A stretch of 64,000 nt of DNA from Burkholderiales bacterium (GTDB lineage Bacteria > Pseudomonadota > Gammaproteobacteria > Burkholderiales > Burkholderiaceae_B). The translations under genes and the position numbers were made by a program. The stretch spans positions 35,537 through 99,536 of the forward strand of contig JAJTEM010000013.1 of the NCBI GenBank assembly GCA_021299735.1, read 5' to 3'. Below, piece after piece: positions 8,501 through 17,425 of the stretch. A model generated the notes under the pieces. That model was not told the DNA's origin. It made no database searches and saw only the letters and a program-made list of their open reading frames with translations. Positions within the stretch are counted from its first letter, which is position 1, and each line of letters starts with the position of its first letter.

Positions 8501-10808
8501 CGGAACCTGAAAGATTGATGGTACTGCCAGCACCTGCAGTTAGATCGCCAACTCGGTAAAAACCAAAACTGGAGTTGCTGCCTGTCCCGGTAAGGAAATT
8601 CATGGTGCCCGCATTCGTGTCAATCTCGAGAATATTGCTGGAGCCGCCGTTGAACGTGACCGTACCACTGGACACCAATTGGGTCAGCGTGGTGCTGGGT
8701 GTAATGTCAAATGAAAGATTGGGATCAAATACAGTAAACGTTGATACGGCACTGCCTGTGTCTACGGTCAAACTGTTTGCATCCATTCGGTTGTATTGCA
8801 AGCTGCCTGGAATTGGCGTTGCCAAGCCGAAACTATCGGTCCCAATGCGAATGTCAGTTGCAGGGGTCACTTCCGAAGCGAACAGATTAAAGTCGTTCAC
8901 CATCAAGTTGGCGCCCAACACATTCAGCTTGATTGTTTTGCCACCGGTAACATTCAAATTTTGATTGGTCGTCGGATCAGTGGCGATGGCACTGCTGACA
9001 GAAATTCTGTTCAACTGTAAAGCCTGGCCAGGATTTGCACTGTTCATGCCCGACAACAGGTTCACACCATCCAGAGGTAGCTGACCTTGTGTATTGGTGG
9101 GCAAGGCAGTGCCTACATCGTAAGGCGATAAAGTGAGGCTGCCCGTGTTACCCAAATACAGCGGGGCATCAATGTAAACCGGCTTCGCAATGTCATAGCT
9201 CAGGTTCAATTCAAAACCATCAAATGCCAATTGCCCGGGGGCCAAGCCCACAGCAGCATCAATATTGATTTCACCCTTCGCTTCTAAAAACAGCAAAGGA
9301 TTAACACCAGTCACCTGAGAAAAATTTTCATCAATCAAAATAGGCGCTGAAATAGTCAGGTTACCTTCGCCTGGTTGTGTGCCTGTTGTATAAATTTGCA
9401 CAAAACCGTTGTTTTCAAGACCACTCACCACCGTGCTGTTCAGCAGATAAGATTCGGTGGGCGAGAAGGTTGGAGAGATATCATCGGTGGAGAAAAACGG
9501 GCTCATTGAGCTGTTTTCAAGATTAAAACTTCCCGATGGTGCATCATTCACATTTGCAACAATCGTCAGGTTCGCAGGGTCGATCAACCACTGCCCCGCC
9601 TCACCCTTGGGTGCCGATGTGTTCGCGGCCACATTCAGGGCCAGGGTTTGCTTTCCAGAGGTTTCTACACGACCGCCATTGCCACCCAATGCACCGCCCT
9701 TGGCTTGCACTTCAGAATTTACAGTGGTGTGCCCATCGGCCCAAACCACCACTTCACCACCATTGCCATTTACTGTTGCATTGGCAGAAATTTGAGTGTT
9801 GGCTTGCACCACGGTTTGCTGCGCATTGGAAATGCTTGCATCCTGCCCTTTCCAGCCACCACCTACATGTACAGTGCCACCGCCTGCGGCACCATCTGCT
9901 GAAATTCGGGCACCACTTAACACCGCCACACGTTCGCCAGTGATGTCTATTTCACCGCCCTTGCCTTGGGTACTTTCAGCAAGCACCTTGCCGCTTACCA
10001 AGGCATCGCCTTGTGCAATAAAGCGAATAACACCGCCCTGGCCAACTTGAGCGCCTGTGGCTTCAACAACACCACTGTTTTTCACCAAATGCGAAAACAA
10101 CGATGCATTTTTGCTGACAATTTGCCCAAGGTTCACTGCCTTGTCGCCTTCTTTGGCAGCCACGGTCAAACCAATGGTGGGGTGCTTCATGTCTACAATG
10201 GTTACGCTGTGCCCGGCAGCCAACAACACTTCACCGTCTGCGTGAATAATGCCGCTGTTTTCAATGCTGGGGGCCAACAACACAATTGAACCGCCTGAGT
10301 GCGTGGTCAAAGAGCCCTGATTAACTATGTTGCCGGCAGTGCCAGTTGAATCGTTGAAACGCAAATGCCCATTGAGCAAATCGGTGTCTGAGGCGGCCAG
10401 GGTACTGGCCAAAAAACCTGCAGTGTCAATTACAGCGCCTTGCCCAAAAAATACGCCGGCCGGATTGATCAAAAACACCTGCCCGTTACTTTGCAGGGTG
10501 CCCAGAATTTGGGAAACATCGCCACCAGTAACCCGGTTAAATACCTGGCTCGCTGCATTTTGCTGAATGAACTGCGTGGTTTGCCCCACATCAATATTGA
10601 ATTGCTGCCAGTTCAGAATGGCGCCTGGTGTGTTGGTAATTTGCATTAAATTACCAATGGTTTGTGCAGTGGCCTGCCCAGCAACCACCGACATTCCTGT
10701 GGGGTTGGCATAAGCCGAACTGGCAATTGCCATTGCAACGCCCAAAGCAACCGCTTTGCGCTGAAACTGGGTACCTGCAATACGGCTTGAAAGACGATTG
10801 GATTTCAT
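5568..10808 (-). CDS. Two-partner-secretion exoprotein TpsA, filamentous haemagglutinin-like
   Basis: 1746 residues. An extended signal peptide (Arg/Lys-rich start, cleavage near SSAYA) precedes a TPS secretion domain with the family blocks NWQQFNIDVG, VFNRVTGGDVSQILG and NPAGVFFGQGAVID (near 116). The body is a long beta-helix type stretch rich in Gly, Asn, Ser and Thr, with filamentous-haemagglutinin-like motifs (NSGTI, NTGSYTF) and an autotransporter-like segment (GGRIVPGASPGLMTVTGDL) near 1560. A Ser/Thr-rich low-complexity tail (about 1655-1715) ends in SAVCK. The TpsB pore gene lies just upstream with an 11-base gap, so this is a classic tpsB-tpsA pair. It is probably a surface or released adhesin. 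The shared operon with a cAMP cyclase and phosphodiesterase is unusual. Confidence 0.9.
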   Translation of the reverse strand: MKSNRLSSRIAGTQFQRKAVALGVAMAIASSAYANPTGMSVVAGQATAQTIGNLMQITNTPGAILNWQQFNIDVGQTTQFIQQNAASQVFNRVTGGDVSQILGTLQSNGQVFLINPAGVFFGQGAVIDTAGFLASTLAASDTDLLNGHLRFNDSTGTAGNIVNQGSLTTHSGGSIVLLAPSIENSGIIHADGEVLLAAGHSVTIVDMKHPTIGLTVAAKEGDKAVNLGQIVSKNASLFSHLVKNSGVVEATGAQVGQGGVIRFIAQGDALVSGKVLAESTQGKGGEIDITGERVAVLSGARISADGAAGGGTVHVGGGWKGQDASISNAQQTVVQANTQISANATVNGNGGEVVVWADGHTTVNSEVQAKGGALGGNGGRVETSGKQTLALNVAANTSAPKGEAGQWLIDPANLTIVANVNDAPSGSFNLENSSMSPFFSTDDISPTFSPTESYLLNSTVVSGLENNGFVQIYTTGTQPGEGNLTISAPILIDENFSQVTGVNPLLFLEAKGEINIDAAVGLAPGQLAFDGFELNLSYDIAKPVYIDAPLYLGNTGSLTLSPYDVGTALPTNTQGQLPLDGVNLLSGMNSANPGQALQLNRISVSSAIATDPTTNQNLNVTGGKTIKLNVLGANLMVNDFNLFASEVTPATDIRIGTDSFGLATPIPGSLQYNRMDANSLTVDTGSAVSTFTVFDPNLSFDITPSTTLTQLVSSGTVTFNGGSSNILEIDTNAGTMNFLTGTGSNSSFGFYRVGDLTAGAGSTINLSGSDLYIQKAILNGTLNLMPSSLGSPSILSVIDTDLNGTLNMGAGFNTASFQALGMGANSRINLSSGSRLELGRTFSSSSEAGTTPIIPAKQEGAYISSTQGQFVAQQGALITMNGTATDQIVLSNPPLQTAEVASFPSGGAVIDITGLDGRLDAPVTIQVNGFQNSIQTGTSNFNSDVAPTQITNMVIEAANIQVNAGGDGRSLRIGEVQFSQSPGISPSSTTDFEPLVNLDFNGSLTVNSGRVRLEGKNVSTTDGALNVNGANSTLVMSGNFTSADLYVVNRTNGGRLAAEGLWDNSLVNAGNAATSAPLSKGNILVGDDLVVTGGLLTSAGTSNSINILPDSFLELRNTEVTTTINVSPTGALLLATQDIAATPEATAVAPAVLNGATINMGGDAFLIVETDSTGVANLNGTATISSGAQGNLIIAGRRTTDALAIDAIPDTMTLNVGSGIRLNVTGNAPSLPPPLQLFYGTSTAPQRPVFLVGQLTPEAVAIAEYEDFDGFSTPITTVLTGFANPSFVIDGTPDSQAVNGFTCSAFDFCVKFDVAQNVTYSGMVMSSLGGSNPTLANSGVAFVAGADLSGLQFAFQTPDEITFMQGLNVLTVADLTGGKRLVNAPGSTVRFGNNMANETISNNLENNGILELQGNYTLSGLLTGNGILSNSGTLLLSNGSGSVVQNSIFNSGTITNTGSYTFTSLGSSGTASFFNAGTLNFNPGQYVFGTGGYVQTAGNLTVQPGASLSGNISINGGALRGFATISGNLNAQGGRIVPGASPGLMTVTGDLNLDANSILDIEIQSDGGIPGSDFDYIVVQGSANLAGQLNLIDISGGTLATGSQYSFLEASAINGSFANVAMSPASIVYTFAQPTIDTLSQPVRMFTQTVATGNSPTLTQTTGTTNSTVGQNLNQAFTTTSTSTTISEPSSTSTTSTTSTQQTQQEEQAVEVASQSTAGTTISQQSNDIELKTTKSDPQRASAVCK

Positions 10809-10819
10809 GGTGTCTTTCC

Positions 10820-12451
10820 TCAGAGGGAAGTGGCAAAGGTGGCGTGCAACATCACATCACCATGTGGTTGAATGGGCACTCCTGACACAACTTTGGCCAG
10901 GTCAACCCGGATCTGGTGCTTGGCAGAAAAAGCAAAGCGGGCGCCCACGCCATACGACATCAAATGTGGTTCTACAGGCGACCCAAACACAGGATTGTTG
11001 AACTTCAACTGTGCAGCATCTACAAACCCAACAAACTGCAAACGCTCAAACAAAGTACCAAACTTTTTACTGACGTTCGGGCCCATCAGCTCAAGCGATT
11101 GCCTTGTGCCACGGTCTGCTGAAATAACCCGCTCCTCAAAGCCGCGCACTGAATAAACACCACCTGCACCGAATTGCTCGCCAGGAATCAGGGAATAATC
11201 AGTGTGCTGCGCATCCACTTGTGCAGTCAGCCGCCAGCCAGGCATCACTTGCTCTGACCAACTCGCATTGGCTCGAATTACGTCGAAATTTGCCCTGGCT
11301 GCCGGGTTTGTTCGCTGATACTGGGTGGTCGAATTGTTACCACCAACCACATAATTTTTGAAATAACCGATTTGAAACGCGCGCTGACGGGAATCCAGTG
11401 CCTCGGTGAGTGAATAGGAAACCCCCACCGGTCTGCTTTCAAGTTCTGGCACCAAACTTGGACCCGTGCCGTTCAATTGAACCTGGCTGACAAACTCTTT
11501 GATTTCATGAGAAAACGTAAGCCGTGCATCAAACCCGGCCAAACGTTCCAGCAACTTCACCCAGCGAATTGCGGCAGTAGTACCGGCGCCAGAAACGGAC
11601 ACGGAACTGGCCCCCACACTCAAGTTACCTGCATCCACGTTCGAATCGCTGTAAGCCAGTTCAAGCAAGGAGTCGACACTGTAAAAAGGCACTTTGTAGT
11701 TCAGGCCAAATACCTCAACATCAGACCAACGGCCTGGCGAGGTCACGTACTGGAACGAGGCCATGTGGCCTTTGTTAAAGGCATTGTTGTGTTGCAAAGC
11801 AAGGCCCATGCGAAAATCGCCTGTCGCATTGGTGCCCGAGTTGTCCAGCGTCAAGTAGGCCGCCACTGGTTTTTGATCGGATACTTGCACTTTTGCATCG
11901 ACCAAACCGGGTTTGTCGCTGGGCTCCAGCCGTACACGAACAATTTTTGCCGGGTTGTCATTGATCAATCGCAGGTTTTTATCCATGTCCACGGTGTTGA
12001 TCAAAGCACCAGGTTGCAACACCACCAGGCTTTGTTGAATGGATTCCGCCGTGAAAAAGTCGTTACCGGCCACGGTAATTACATCCAGCCGCGCATCGAC
12101 AATTTGCAACTTGAGCCTTTCCCCAGGCTTTATTTCCTGCTCAGGTATCAGCACACGTACCACTTCGTAGCCAGCCTCGGCGTGCAGTTGTTCCACTGCC
12201 CCAGTGGCAGCGCGCAAGTCAGAAAAGGTAATTTCACGCCCGGAAAAACCACTTAGCACAGCCATGACCTGGGCCCGGGGCACCAATTCAGGCCCCTGAA
12301 CTTCAAAACTGGGTTCCTTGTATTCGTCGGCGTTTGGCTGGGTGTTTGTATTTGGTATGCCTTCCGGCAAGGCTTGCGCTCGCGCAATTTGCATGGTCGA
12401 AGTAGCCAACAGCACCACTGCACAGGCGACTGCGGATAGTTTGAATGTCAT
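10820..12451 (-). CDS. Two-partner-secretion outer-membrane transporter TpsB (ShlB/FhaC/HecB family)
   Basis: 543 residues with a signal peptide (cleavage near ARAQA). Two POTRA domains (about 45-200) include FEVQG and VRVLIPEQEIKPGERLKLQIVDARL. A 16-strand barrel domain contains the lid-loop signature YSVRGFEE (near 445). The C-terminus ends in aromatic/hydrophobic ATFATSL, close to the usual outer-membrane barrel ending. Length and layout are typical of the FhaC family. It should recognise the TPS domain of the exoprotein encoded 11 bases downstream and carry it across the outer membrane. The upstream phosphodiesterase gene is 18 bases away, so co-transcription is likely. Confidence 0.92.
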   Translation of the reverse strand: MTFKLSAVACAVVLLATSTMQIARAQALPEGIPNTNTQPNADEYKEPSFEVQGPELVPRAQVMAVLSGFSGREITFSDLRAATGAVEQLHAEAGYEVVRVLIPEQEIKPGERLKLQIVDARLDVITVAGNDFFTAESIQQSLVVLQPGALINTVDMDKNLRLINDNPAKIVRVRLEPSDKPGLVDAKVQVSDQKPVAAYLTLDNSGTNATGDFRMGLALQHNNAFNKGHMASFQYVTSPGRWSDVEVFGLNYKVPFYSVDSLLELAYSDSNVDAGNLSVGASSVSVSGAGTTAAIRWVKLLERLAGFDARLTFSHEIKEFVSQVQLNGTGPSLVPELESRPVGVSYSLTEALDSRQRAFQIGYFKNYVVGGNNSTTQYQRTNPAARANFDVIRANASWSEQVMPGWRLTAQVDAQHTDYSLIPGEQFGAGGVYSVRGFEERVISADRGTRQSLELMGPNVSKKFGTLFERLQFVGFVDAAQLKFNNPVFGSPVEPHLMSYGVGARFAFSAKHQIRVDLAKVVSGVPIQPHGDVMLHATFATSL

Positions 12452-12469
12452 AGAGTTGTGGTCTAACCG

Positions 12470-13252
12470 TTAAATGTTAAAAGTCATTCCGGCCGACAGA
12501 ACGCGCAGCGGCTGGCTTCCCGGATACTGCTGTAGCTCTTTTTGAATCTTGTCGTGCTCTCTGGGTTTTAGATGACTAATCCAGATTTCACATGCTGCGT
12601 TTAACTTTTTTAGCTCTCCAAACAACAAATTTGGACACAAATGTTTGGCCAAATCTGCAAGCCATTGTTCCTTGTCAGGAAACGCGGCCTCAATAAAGAA
12701 ATAATCCACCTTTTTTGCCTGATTGATAAGGGTGAATAACCGGTCTGTTTTGTGGGTATCCCCAGAAAAGCACCAACCTCCGGTTGGGGTTTCCAGGAAA
12801 ACACCCACAGCAGGCACGGTGTGGTCTACCGCCACCGTGGTAATTCTGCGCTCACCGAACACCAATTCCTCTTCAGGCAGTATTTCAACATACTCCAGAA
12901 TAGGGTTTTCTGCCGTAGGTATTTTTGCAAAATCTGGCCATATTTCCTCATTAAAAATATGCTGACGTAAGGCCCTGATTGTGGGGAGGGTCGCATACAC
13001 GCGCAAAGGGCGCTTGCGACCAACGCCCACCGTATCGATCAGGAAGGGCAGGCCACAAATGTGATCCAGGTGGGAATGGGTAATAAAAACATGCTCGATC
13101 TGCGCAAGGCGCGCGAAATCAAGTTCGCACAACCCTGTGCCTGCGTCGATCAGAATATCGCTGTCGATCAGGAAGCTTGTTGTTCCTTGTCCAGGAATAC
13201 CAATACTGCCGCTGCAACCCAACACCTCTACCGTTGAGTGTTTTTGCATCAA
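12470..13252 (-). CDS. Metallo-beta-lactamase-fold cyclic-nucleotide phosphodiesterase, class II-like
   Basis: 260 residues with no signal peptide. HSHLDHICGLPF (59-70) matches the HxHLDH start of the class II 3',5'-cyclic-nucleotide phosphodiesterase signature (yeast PDE1, Vibrio CpdP). Further metal ligands are GDTHKTD (near 165) and WISHLKP near the C-terminus. The N-terminal LGCSGSIG and DAGTGLCE are usual in this branch of the fold. The gene sits between a cNMP-binding patatin gene (27-base gap) and tpsB (18-base gap), in an operon that also encodes an adenylate cyclase. The family and the neighbourhood both point to hydrolysis of cAMP. A generic MBL hydrolase such as an RNase Z relative cannot be excluded from sequence alone. 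Confidence 0.72.
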   Translation of the reverse strand: MMQKHSTVEVLGCSGSIGIPGQGTTSFLIDSDILIDAGTGLCELDFARLAQIEHVFITHSHLDHICGLPFLIDTVGVGRKRPLRVYATLPTIRALRQHIFNEEIWPDFAKIPTAENPILEYVEILPEEELVFGERRITTVAVDHTVPAVGVFLETPTGGWCFSGDTHKTDRLFTLINQAKKVDYFFIEAAFPDKEQWLADLAKHLCPNLLFGELKKLNAACEIWISHLKPREHDKIQKELQQYPGSQPLRVLSAGMTFNI

Positions 13253-13279
13253 AGCCTCATAAGAATGACAACTGCGTTG

Positions 13280-15019
13280 TTATGTAGTTCTGTGAAGCAA
13301 CGCCAGTATATCTGGAATTGCCTTACACCCAGCCTCGTAACCCAAGGCAACAATCTCTTCTCTACGTTCAAACTCCATCAACCCTATTTTCTCGATGGCA
13401 GGCTGAACATACAGATCGCTAATCACTTTTGCTTGCCTGGATTTCTCGATTCCGCCCAATTCAATTACCCGCATCAGCGACTTCATCATGGTGGGCATTT
13501 GTATGTTGCTTTCATCGACCATGTGTGCGGTGATGTCCTCTTCAAGGCCAACATCAACTGTGAGAATTTTCCGGGCACCTCTGGCGCGCATACAATCGAC
13601 GGGCACATTGTTGACCAGCGCACCATCCACCATCACTTGCCTGCCTGCCATGAACGGTTCAAAAAATACCGGGATGGAGGTACTGGCTCGTACAGCCTTC
13701 CACAAAGGACCTTGCTCAAACAAAAACTGGTTGCCCGTTGTCAAATTACAACTAATAGCAAAAAACGGAATGGGTTGATCTTCAATCAACAAGTCACCAA
13801 AAGCATTTTGGTATACCTCGTCGACTGCCTTGCTTTTCACGAATCCGTGTTTCGGTATCCAGTAGTCCTTTAATTTGAACGGCAAACCCCTCTTGAAACT
13901 TGTGGACAGTGCCTTATTCACTTCAGCAGCCGAACGGCCAGATGAAATAAGCGCACCGACCAAAGCCCCCATAGAGGTACCCCCTACAGAGTCGACTACC
14001 ACGCCAGCCTCCTCCAGAGCTTGAAAAAAGCCGGCATGTGCGAATCCGCGAGCGCCTCCGCCGCCCAACACCAAACCGAGGGTAAGCCCCAGAATGTGCC
14101 TTGCCACGCGCGCATTGTCGGAATAGTGGCCGCGCCGCACATGCAAAAGCTTGAAGCCGCTGCCAAAATTGCTGCGTATGCGCTCTACCACCGATTGCTC
14201 AACCCAGGCAGCTTCGTGAACCAGTACAAACCACACTGGCAAATCATCTTCAGCGCACTTAAGCTGTGCCCTCAGCAATTCACAACTGCGTGAATCATTC
14301 AGGGTACTGGCACAGAGCATTACTACCAGGCAATCGAGTTCTTCAATCAGCCGATCATCCAGCGCTTCTATCGGTTCGGTCTCGATCATTTCCACCACCC
14401 AGTCTTTGTTACTGACTGAGCTGTGCGGTGTCACGTCACTCAGCTGTTTCCAGCGTCGCAACTCGCAATGCCGCGACATGGCCGATTGAAAATCTTCAAT
14501 GGCCTGTGCACTAAAACCCTCGGGACGAACAAAAGACTGAAACAAAATGAACTGGTGTTGTTTCGATGGGCCGCTGTATCCAAGCTCACGCTTGAATCGG
14601 GACACAAGCATCCGGATGAGGTGGTGATACACCGAGCGACTGAACTCACCAAACTGCTTCAGTGCAGTGTGATCAATTTCAAGCAACACACAATCCCTGC
14701 GGGCTGAAATGGTGAGCGTTCTCGGTGCATGGTCAAAAAAACCAAGTTCACCAATCATTTCACCGGGGAAAAAGGACAAGGAAAGATCTTGAAAGCCATC
14801 GGGGCGAACACGCTGCCCTTTTAACTGGCCTTGTAACAACAAATAAAAATGCTCGCTGGCCTGGCCTTGCTCAAACAAAGTGTCGCCACGTGACAAATGC
14901 AGCAGTTTTGCCAGTCGAATTAAATGCTCAGCATCAGCGGGCTGAATTTCAAGCTTTTTGGACAACAGCTCAATGGCATAACTTAGCTCAATGACCGGCA
15001 AATTTGCGGGTTCGGACAC
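13280..15019 (-). CDS. Patatin-like phospholipase with N-terminal cyclic-nucleotide-binding domain (NTE-like)
   Basis: 579 residues, probably from a GTG start. Residues about 20-140 form a cNMP-binding domain with an intact phosphate-binding cassette (GELGFFDHAPRTLTISA, near 90-105). A linker (about 150-300) joins it to a patatin domain. This carries the oxyanion motif LGGGGARGFAHAG (near 317), the nucleophile Ser in GGTSMGALVG (near 346) and the catalytic Asp in VDGALVNNVP (near 464). The architecture is that of neuropathy-target-esterase relatives, which hydrolyse phospholipids or lysophospholipids at the membrane. It is the first gene of the cyclase/TPS operon, so lipid hydrolysis may respond to cAMP (inference). 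A terminator separates it from the AsmA gene upstream. Confidence 0.87.
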   Translation of the reverse strand: MSEPANLPVIELSYAIELLSKKLEIQPADAEHLIRLAKLLHLSRGDTLFEQGQASEHFYLLLQGQLKGQRVRPDGFQDLSLSFFPGEMIGELGFFDHAPRTLTISARRDCVLLEIDHTALKQFGEFSRSVYHHLIRMLVSRFKRELGYSGPSKQHQFILFQSFVRPEGFSAQAIEDFQSAMSRHCELRRWKQLSDVTPHSSVSNKDWVVEMIETEPIEALDDRLIEELDCLVVMLCASTLNDSRSCELLRAQLKCAEDDLPVWFVLVHEAAWVEQSVVERIRSNFGSGFKLLHVRRGHYSDNARVARHILGLTLGLVLGGGGARGFAHAGFFQALEEAGVVVDSVGGTSMGALVGALISSGRSAAEVNKALSTSFKRGLPFKLKDYWIPKHGFVKSKAVDEVYQNAFGDLLIEDQPIPFFAISCNLTTGNQFLFEQGPLWKAVRASTSIPVFFEPFMAGRQVMVDGALVNNVPVDCMRARGARKILTVDVGLEEDITAHMVDESNIQMPTMMKSLMRVIELGGIEKSRQAKVISDLYVQPAIEKIGLMEFERREEIVALGYEAGCKAIPDILALLHRTT

Positions 15020-15073
15020 AAGGGCACCGTTTTAGTTGTAATTGCGTTTGATGTTAACAAACTATTTGCCCGC

Positions 15074-15100
15074 AAAAAACCTACCCCCATGGGGCGGGGT
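15074..15100 (-). terminator. Rho-independent terminator after the AsmA-like gene
   Basis: Read on the minus strand, a G+C-rich hairpin (ACCCC and GGGGT arms, 83-87 and 96-100 within 15000) is followed after a few bases by a run of six T (15074-15079). It lies between the AsmA-like gene and the patatin gene. It marks the border between the housekeeping genes and the cyclic-nucleotide operon, whose promoter must therefore lie in about 55 bases upstream of 15019. Confidence 0.5.
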
Positions 15101-15122
15101 CTGATGCCGCTTGTTATTGAAA

Positions 15123-17414
15123 TCACCGATTTAAAAAGCCTTTGAGCGCGTCCCTTACTTTGTCCTCAGCCTTGCCTTTCAATTCCTGTTTTTTCTCGTC
15201 AATTTTGGGTTGCAGTTTGGCCTTGGCGGCCTCCTTGGCCAGATCTTTGAACTGCAGCTCCCACTGCACGGCACTGAAAGGACCATACAAGCGAACAGGC
15301 ACAGTCACCCCGTTCAAACCGGAATCAAGAGTTTTTCCACCCTGGCCGGTGCTGGTGGCCACCACAGAGGCTCTGGCCAGGTAATCCAGTGAATTACTCA
15401 CTAAATTAACCTGCCCTGCACCACCAATTCGAAACAATGGTGCCATCACATTCAAATCGCTTGAATTGGCGACACCTTTGGCAATGTCGAAACTAACGGA
15501 AAGGGAACTGAAATCGGTTTTTTGCGCAGTATCGGTTTTTTGGGTGGAATTGCTGCCACTACTCAACAGTGATTTTGCATTTCTGAGTTTCTCGGCCAAA
15601 TTGATGCCCTTGATGGCACCATCTTGAAGGCTTACCGAGACCTTTCCGTTCAAAGCCGCTTTCATCTGGTTCACAGTGTTGCCCGTTGTTCGAATATTAA
15701 TCCCCACATTGCCTTTGCCCTCAACCATGTCTTTGTCGAGCAAAGCCTTGATCACCGGCTGAATTTGCACGCCGGTCATATTCTGGTTCACGGTCACGGT
15801 TTGGGTGTTCGCATCGGCAGTAATCACACCAGCGGTTGAACCACCGTACAACCTTGCATCAAGCGGGGAAATGGTCAGCTTGCCGCCTCGCGCAACAGCC
15901 TGCGTTCTCAGTTGCTGTACCTGAATATTTGACACCTTCAACTCGCCAATTTTTGCAGTGACATCAAGGTTCAGGTTACGCAACGGGCTTAAATTCACAG
16001 GCGTGTCTTTGGCGGTTTCAGCAGGTTTTTCAGCACTGCCAGCACCGTCCGTTTTCTTGAGCGGCAACAGTGCATCAATATCCAGCTTGTCAGCATTCAG
16101 CACTGCAGTAATTGCTGGTTTGCTGAAATTTTTCACAGCCGCCTTCAAATCAAAACTGGTGGCCTCGAATTTTGAATTCAAATCCAGTTCAGCAGTTTTT
16201 TCAGTGTTGTTCACTGCCAGGCGGCCCGCAAGGGGCATGCTTGCTTCCTTTTTGGGCAAAGCTGGGTCTTTCACATTCAGTTGGCCAGACAATGCCGCCA
16301 ACTCAATAAACTGGCTTTTCGTGCTAAAGCTCGTTGGGCTGGCCAGCTTTAAATTCAAAGTGCGCTCACCCTCCACCAAATTCACGGTGGTGTTCAGGGC
16401 TGCAGTCACGGCCTCTTTCAAATTACCTTGCAAACCATTTAAATCGAGTGTGGCATTGATACTGCGCGTGGGCTGCTTCAGAGCGGCCTTTAAATTAATT
16501 GCTTCGCCACGCGCCACTGTGTCACTAAGCTCAAGCGAGGGTGAAGCCAGGCTGACATCGAAAGCACCCACATTAGGAAGCTGGCCTTTGGCCTTGGCAT
16601 CCAGCGACTGCACCTTCACTTCCAGGGTATTGGGGTTCACATTCAAGGTGCTGGCCTGCACATTCACATCGGCTTGCTGCTTGTCAAGCTGTCCCAGCAC
16701 GGCAAACTTCAGGTTCTCAAAATTTGCATACAGGTTTTCACCCAAGCCAAACTCAAGTCGAGTGTTCAGGTCGATATTCAAATCAGCTTGCGGCTTGTTG
16801 GCTTTCACATTGCCTTTCAAGGCAATGTCGGTGGGTGTACCTGGTTCAATTCGACCACTTTGTATGGCAAAGCCGTTCAGCGAGGCCTGCAGGCCTGTTT
16901 GTTTGTCTGCATACGTGACATTGAGGTTTTCGAGCGCAATGGAATCTACTGAAAAATTCAATGCCTGCTCACTGGCTTGCGGCTCAGGCTCGGTTTGGGC
17001 TTGCTCTTTATTTTGTGGCTTACTCAAGTCGTCGAAATTAAACTTGCCATTGGCATTTTTAACCACATTCACCGAGACACCGCTGGCTTGTACAGCATCC
17101 ACAACCACTTCAGAACGCAGCAAAGGCAAAAAGGCCAGGGAAATACTCACTTTGTCTGCCTTCAAAAACTGATCGGTGCTTTGAAATTCAGACAGGGTAA
17201 TGCCGTTTAAATCGGCACCAATTGAAGGAAACCACTTTAACTGCACGGGGCCAGTGAATGCCAAATCACGCTGCTGCTTTTCCTTAACCACCGCGCTGGC
17301 TTTGTTCAACAAAGCCTGTTGGTCAATGGTGTTCACCAAAATTGCTGCGGTGGCTGCCAATACAACAGGCACCCCAACCACAACACCTGCACCCCATGCA
17401 ATTGCCTTTTTCAT
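15123..17414 (-). CDS. AsmA family protein
   Basis: 763 residues. One N-terminal membrane anchor (about 7-28) is followed by a long periplasmic region with the AsmA start pattern (TGPVQLKWFPSIGADLNGITLSE). The C-terminal AsmA_2 part includes DGAIKGINLAEKLRNAKSLL and VRLYGPFSAVQWELQFKDLA, then a Lys-rich helical tail. AsmA-like proteins are bridge-like lipid carriers or assembly factors of the inner membrane that influence outer-membrane lipid and protein content. The gene is 11 bases after dnaQ and is closed by a terminator. Substrate and partner cannot be read from the sequence. Confidence 0.85.
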   Translation of the reverse strand: MKKAIAWGAGVVVGVPVVLAATAAILVNTIDQQALLNKASAVVKEKQQRDLAFTGPVQLKWFPSIGADLNGITLSEFQSTDQFLKADKVSISLAFLPLLRSEVVVDAVQASGVSVNVVKNANGKFNFDDLSKPQNKEQAQTEPEPQASEQALNFSVDSIALENLNVTYADKQTGLQASLNGFAIQSGRIEPGTPTDIALKGNVKANKPQADLNIDLNTRLEFGLGENLYANFENLKFAVLGQLDKQQADVNVQASTLNVNPNTLEVKVQSLDAKAKGQLPNVGAFDVSLASPSLELSDTVARGEAINLKAALKQPTRSINATLDLNGLQGNLKEAVTAALNTTVNLVEGERTLNLKLASPTSFSTKSQFIELAALSGQLNVKDPALPKKEASMPLAGRLAVNNTEKTAELDLNSKFEATSFDLKAAVKNFSKPAITAVLNADKLDIDALLPLKKTDGAGSAEKPAETAKDTPVNLSPLRNLNLDVTAKIGELKVSNIQVQQLRTQAVARGGKLTISPLDARLYGGSTAGVITADANTQTVTVNQNMTGVQIQPVIKALLDKDMVEGKGNVGINIRTTGNTVNQMKAALNGKVSVSLQDGAIKGINLAEKLRNAKSLLSSGSNSTQKTDTAQKTDFSSLSVSFDIAKGVANSSDLNVMAPLFRIGGAGQVNLVSNSLDYLARASVVATSTGQGGKTLDSGLNGVTVPVRLYGPFSAVQWELQFKDLAKEAAKAKLQPKIDEKKQELKGKAEDKVRDALKGFLNR

Positions 17415-17425
17415 GGCAAACCTCC

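Noticed and set aside
15958..17172. 404-residue plus-strand frame antisense to the AsmA-like gene
   Set aside because: Composition is that of a shadow frame of a Lys/Ala-rich gene; no start signal and no recognisable domain.
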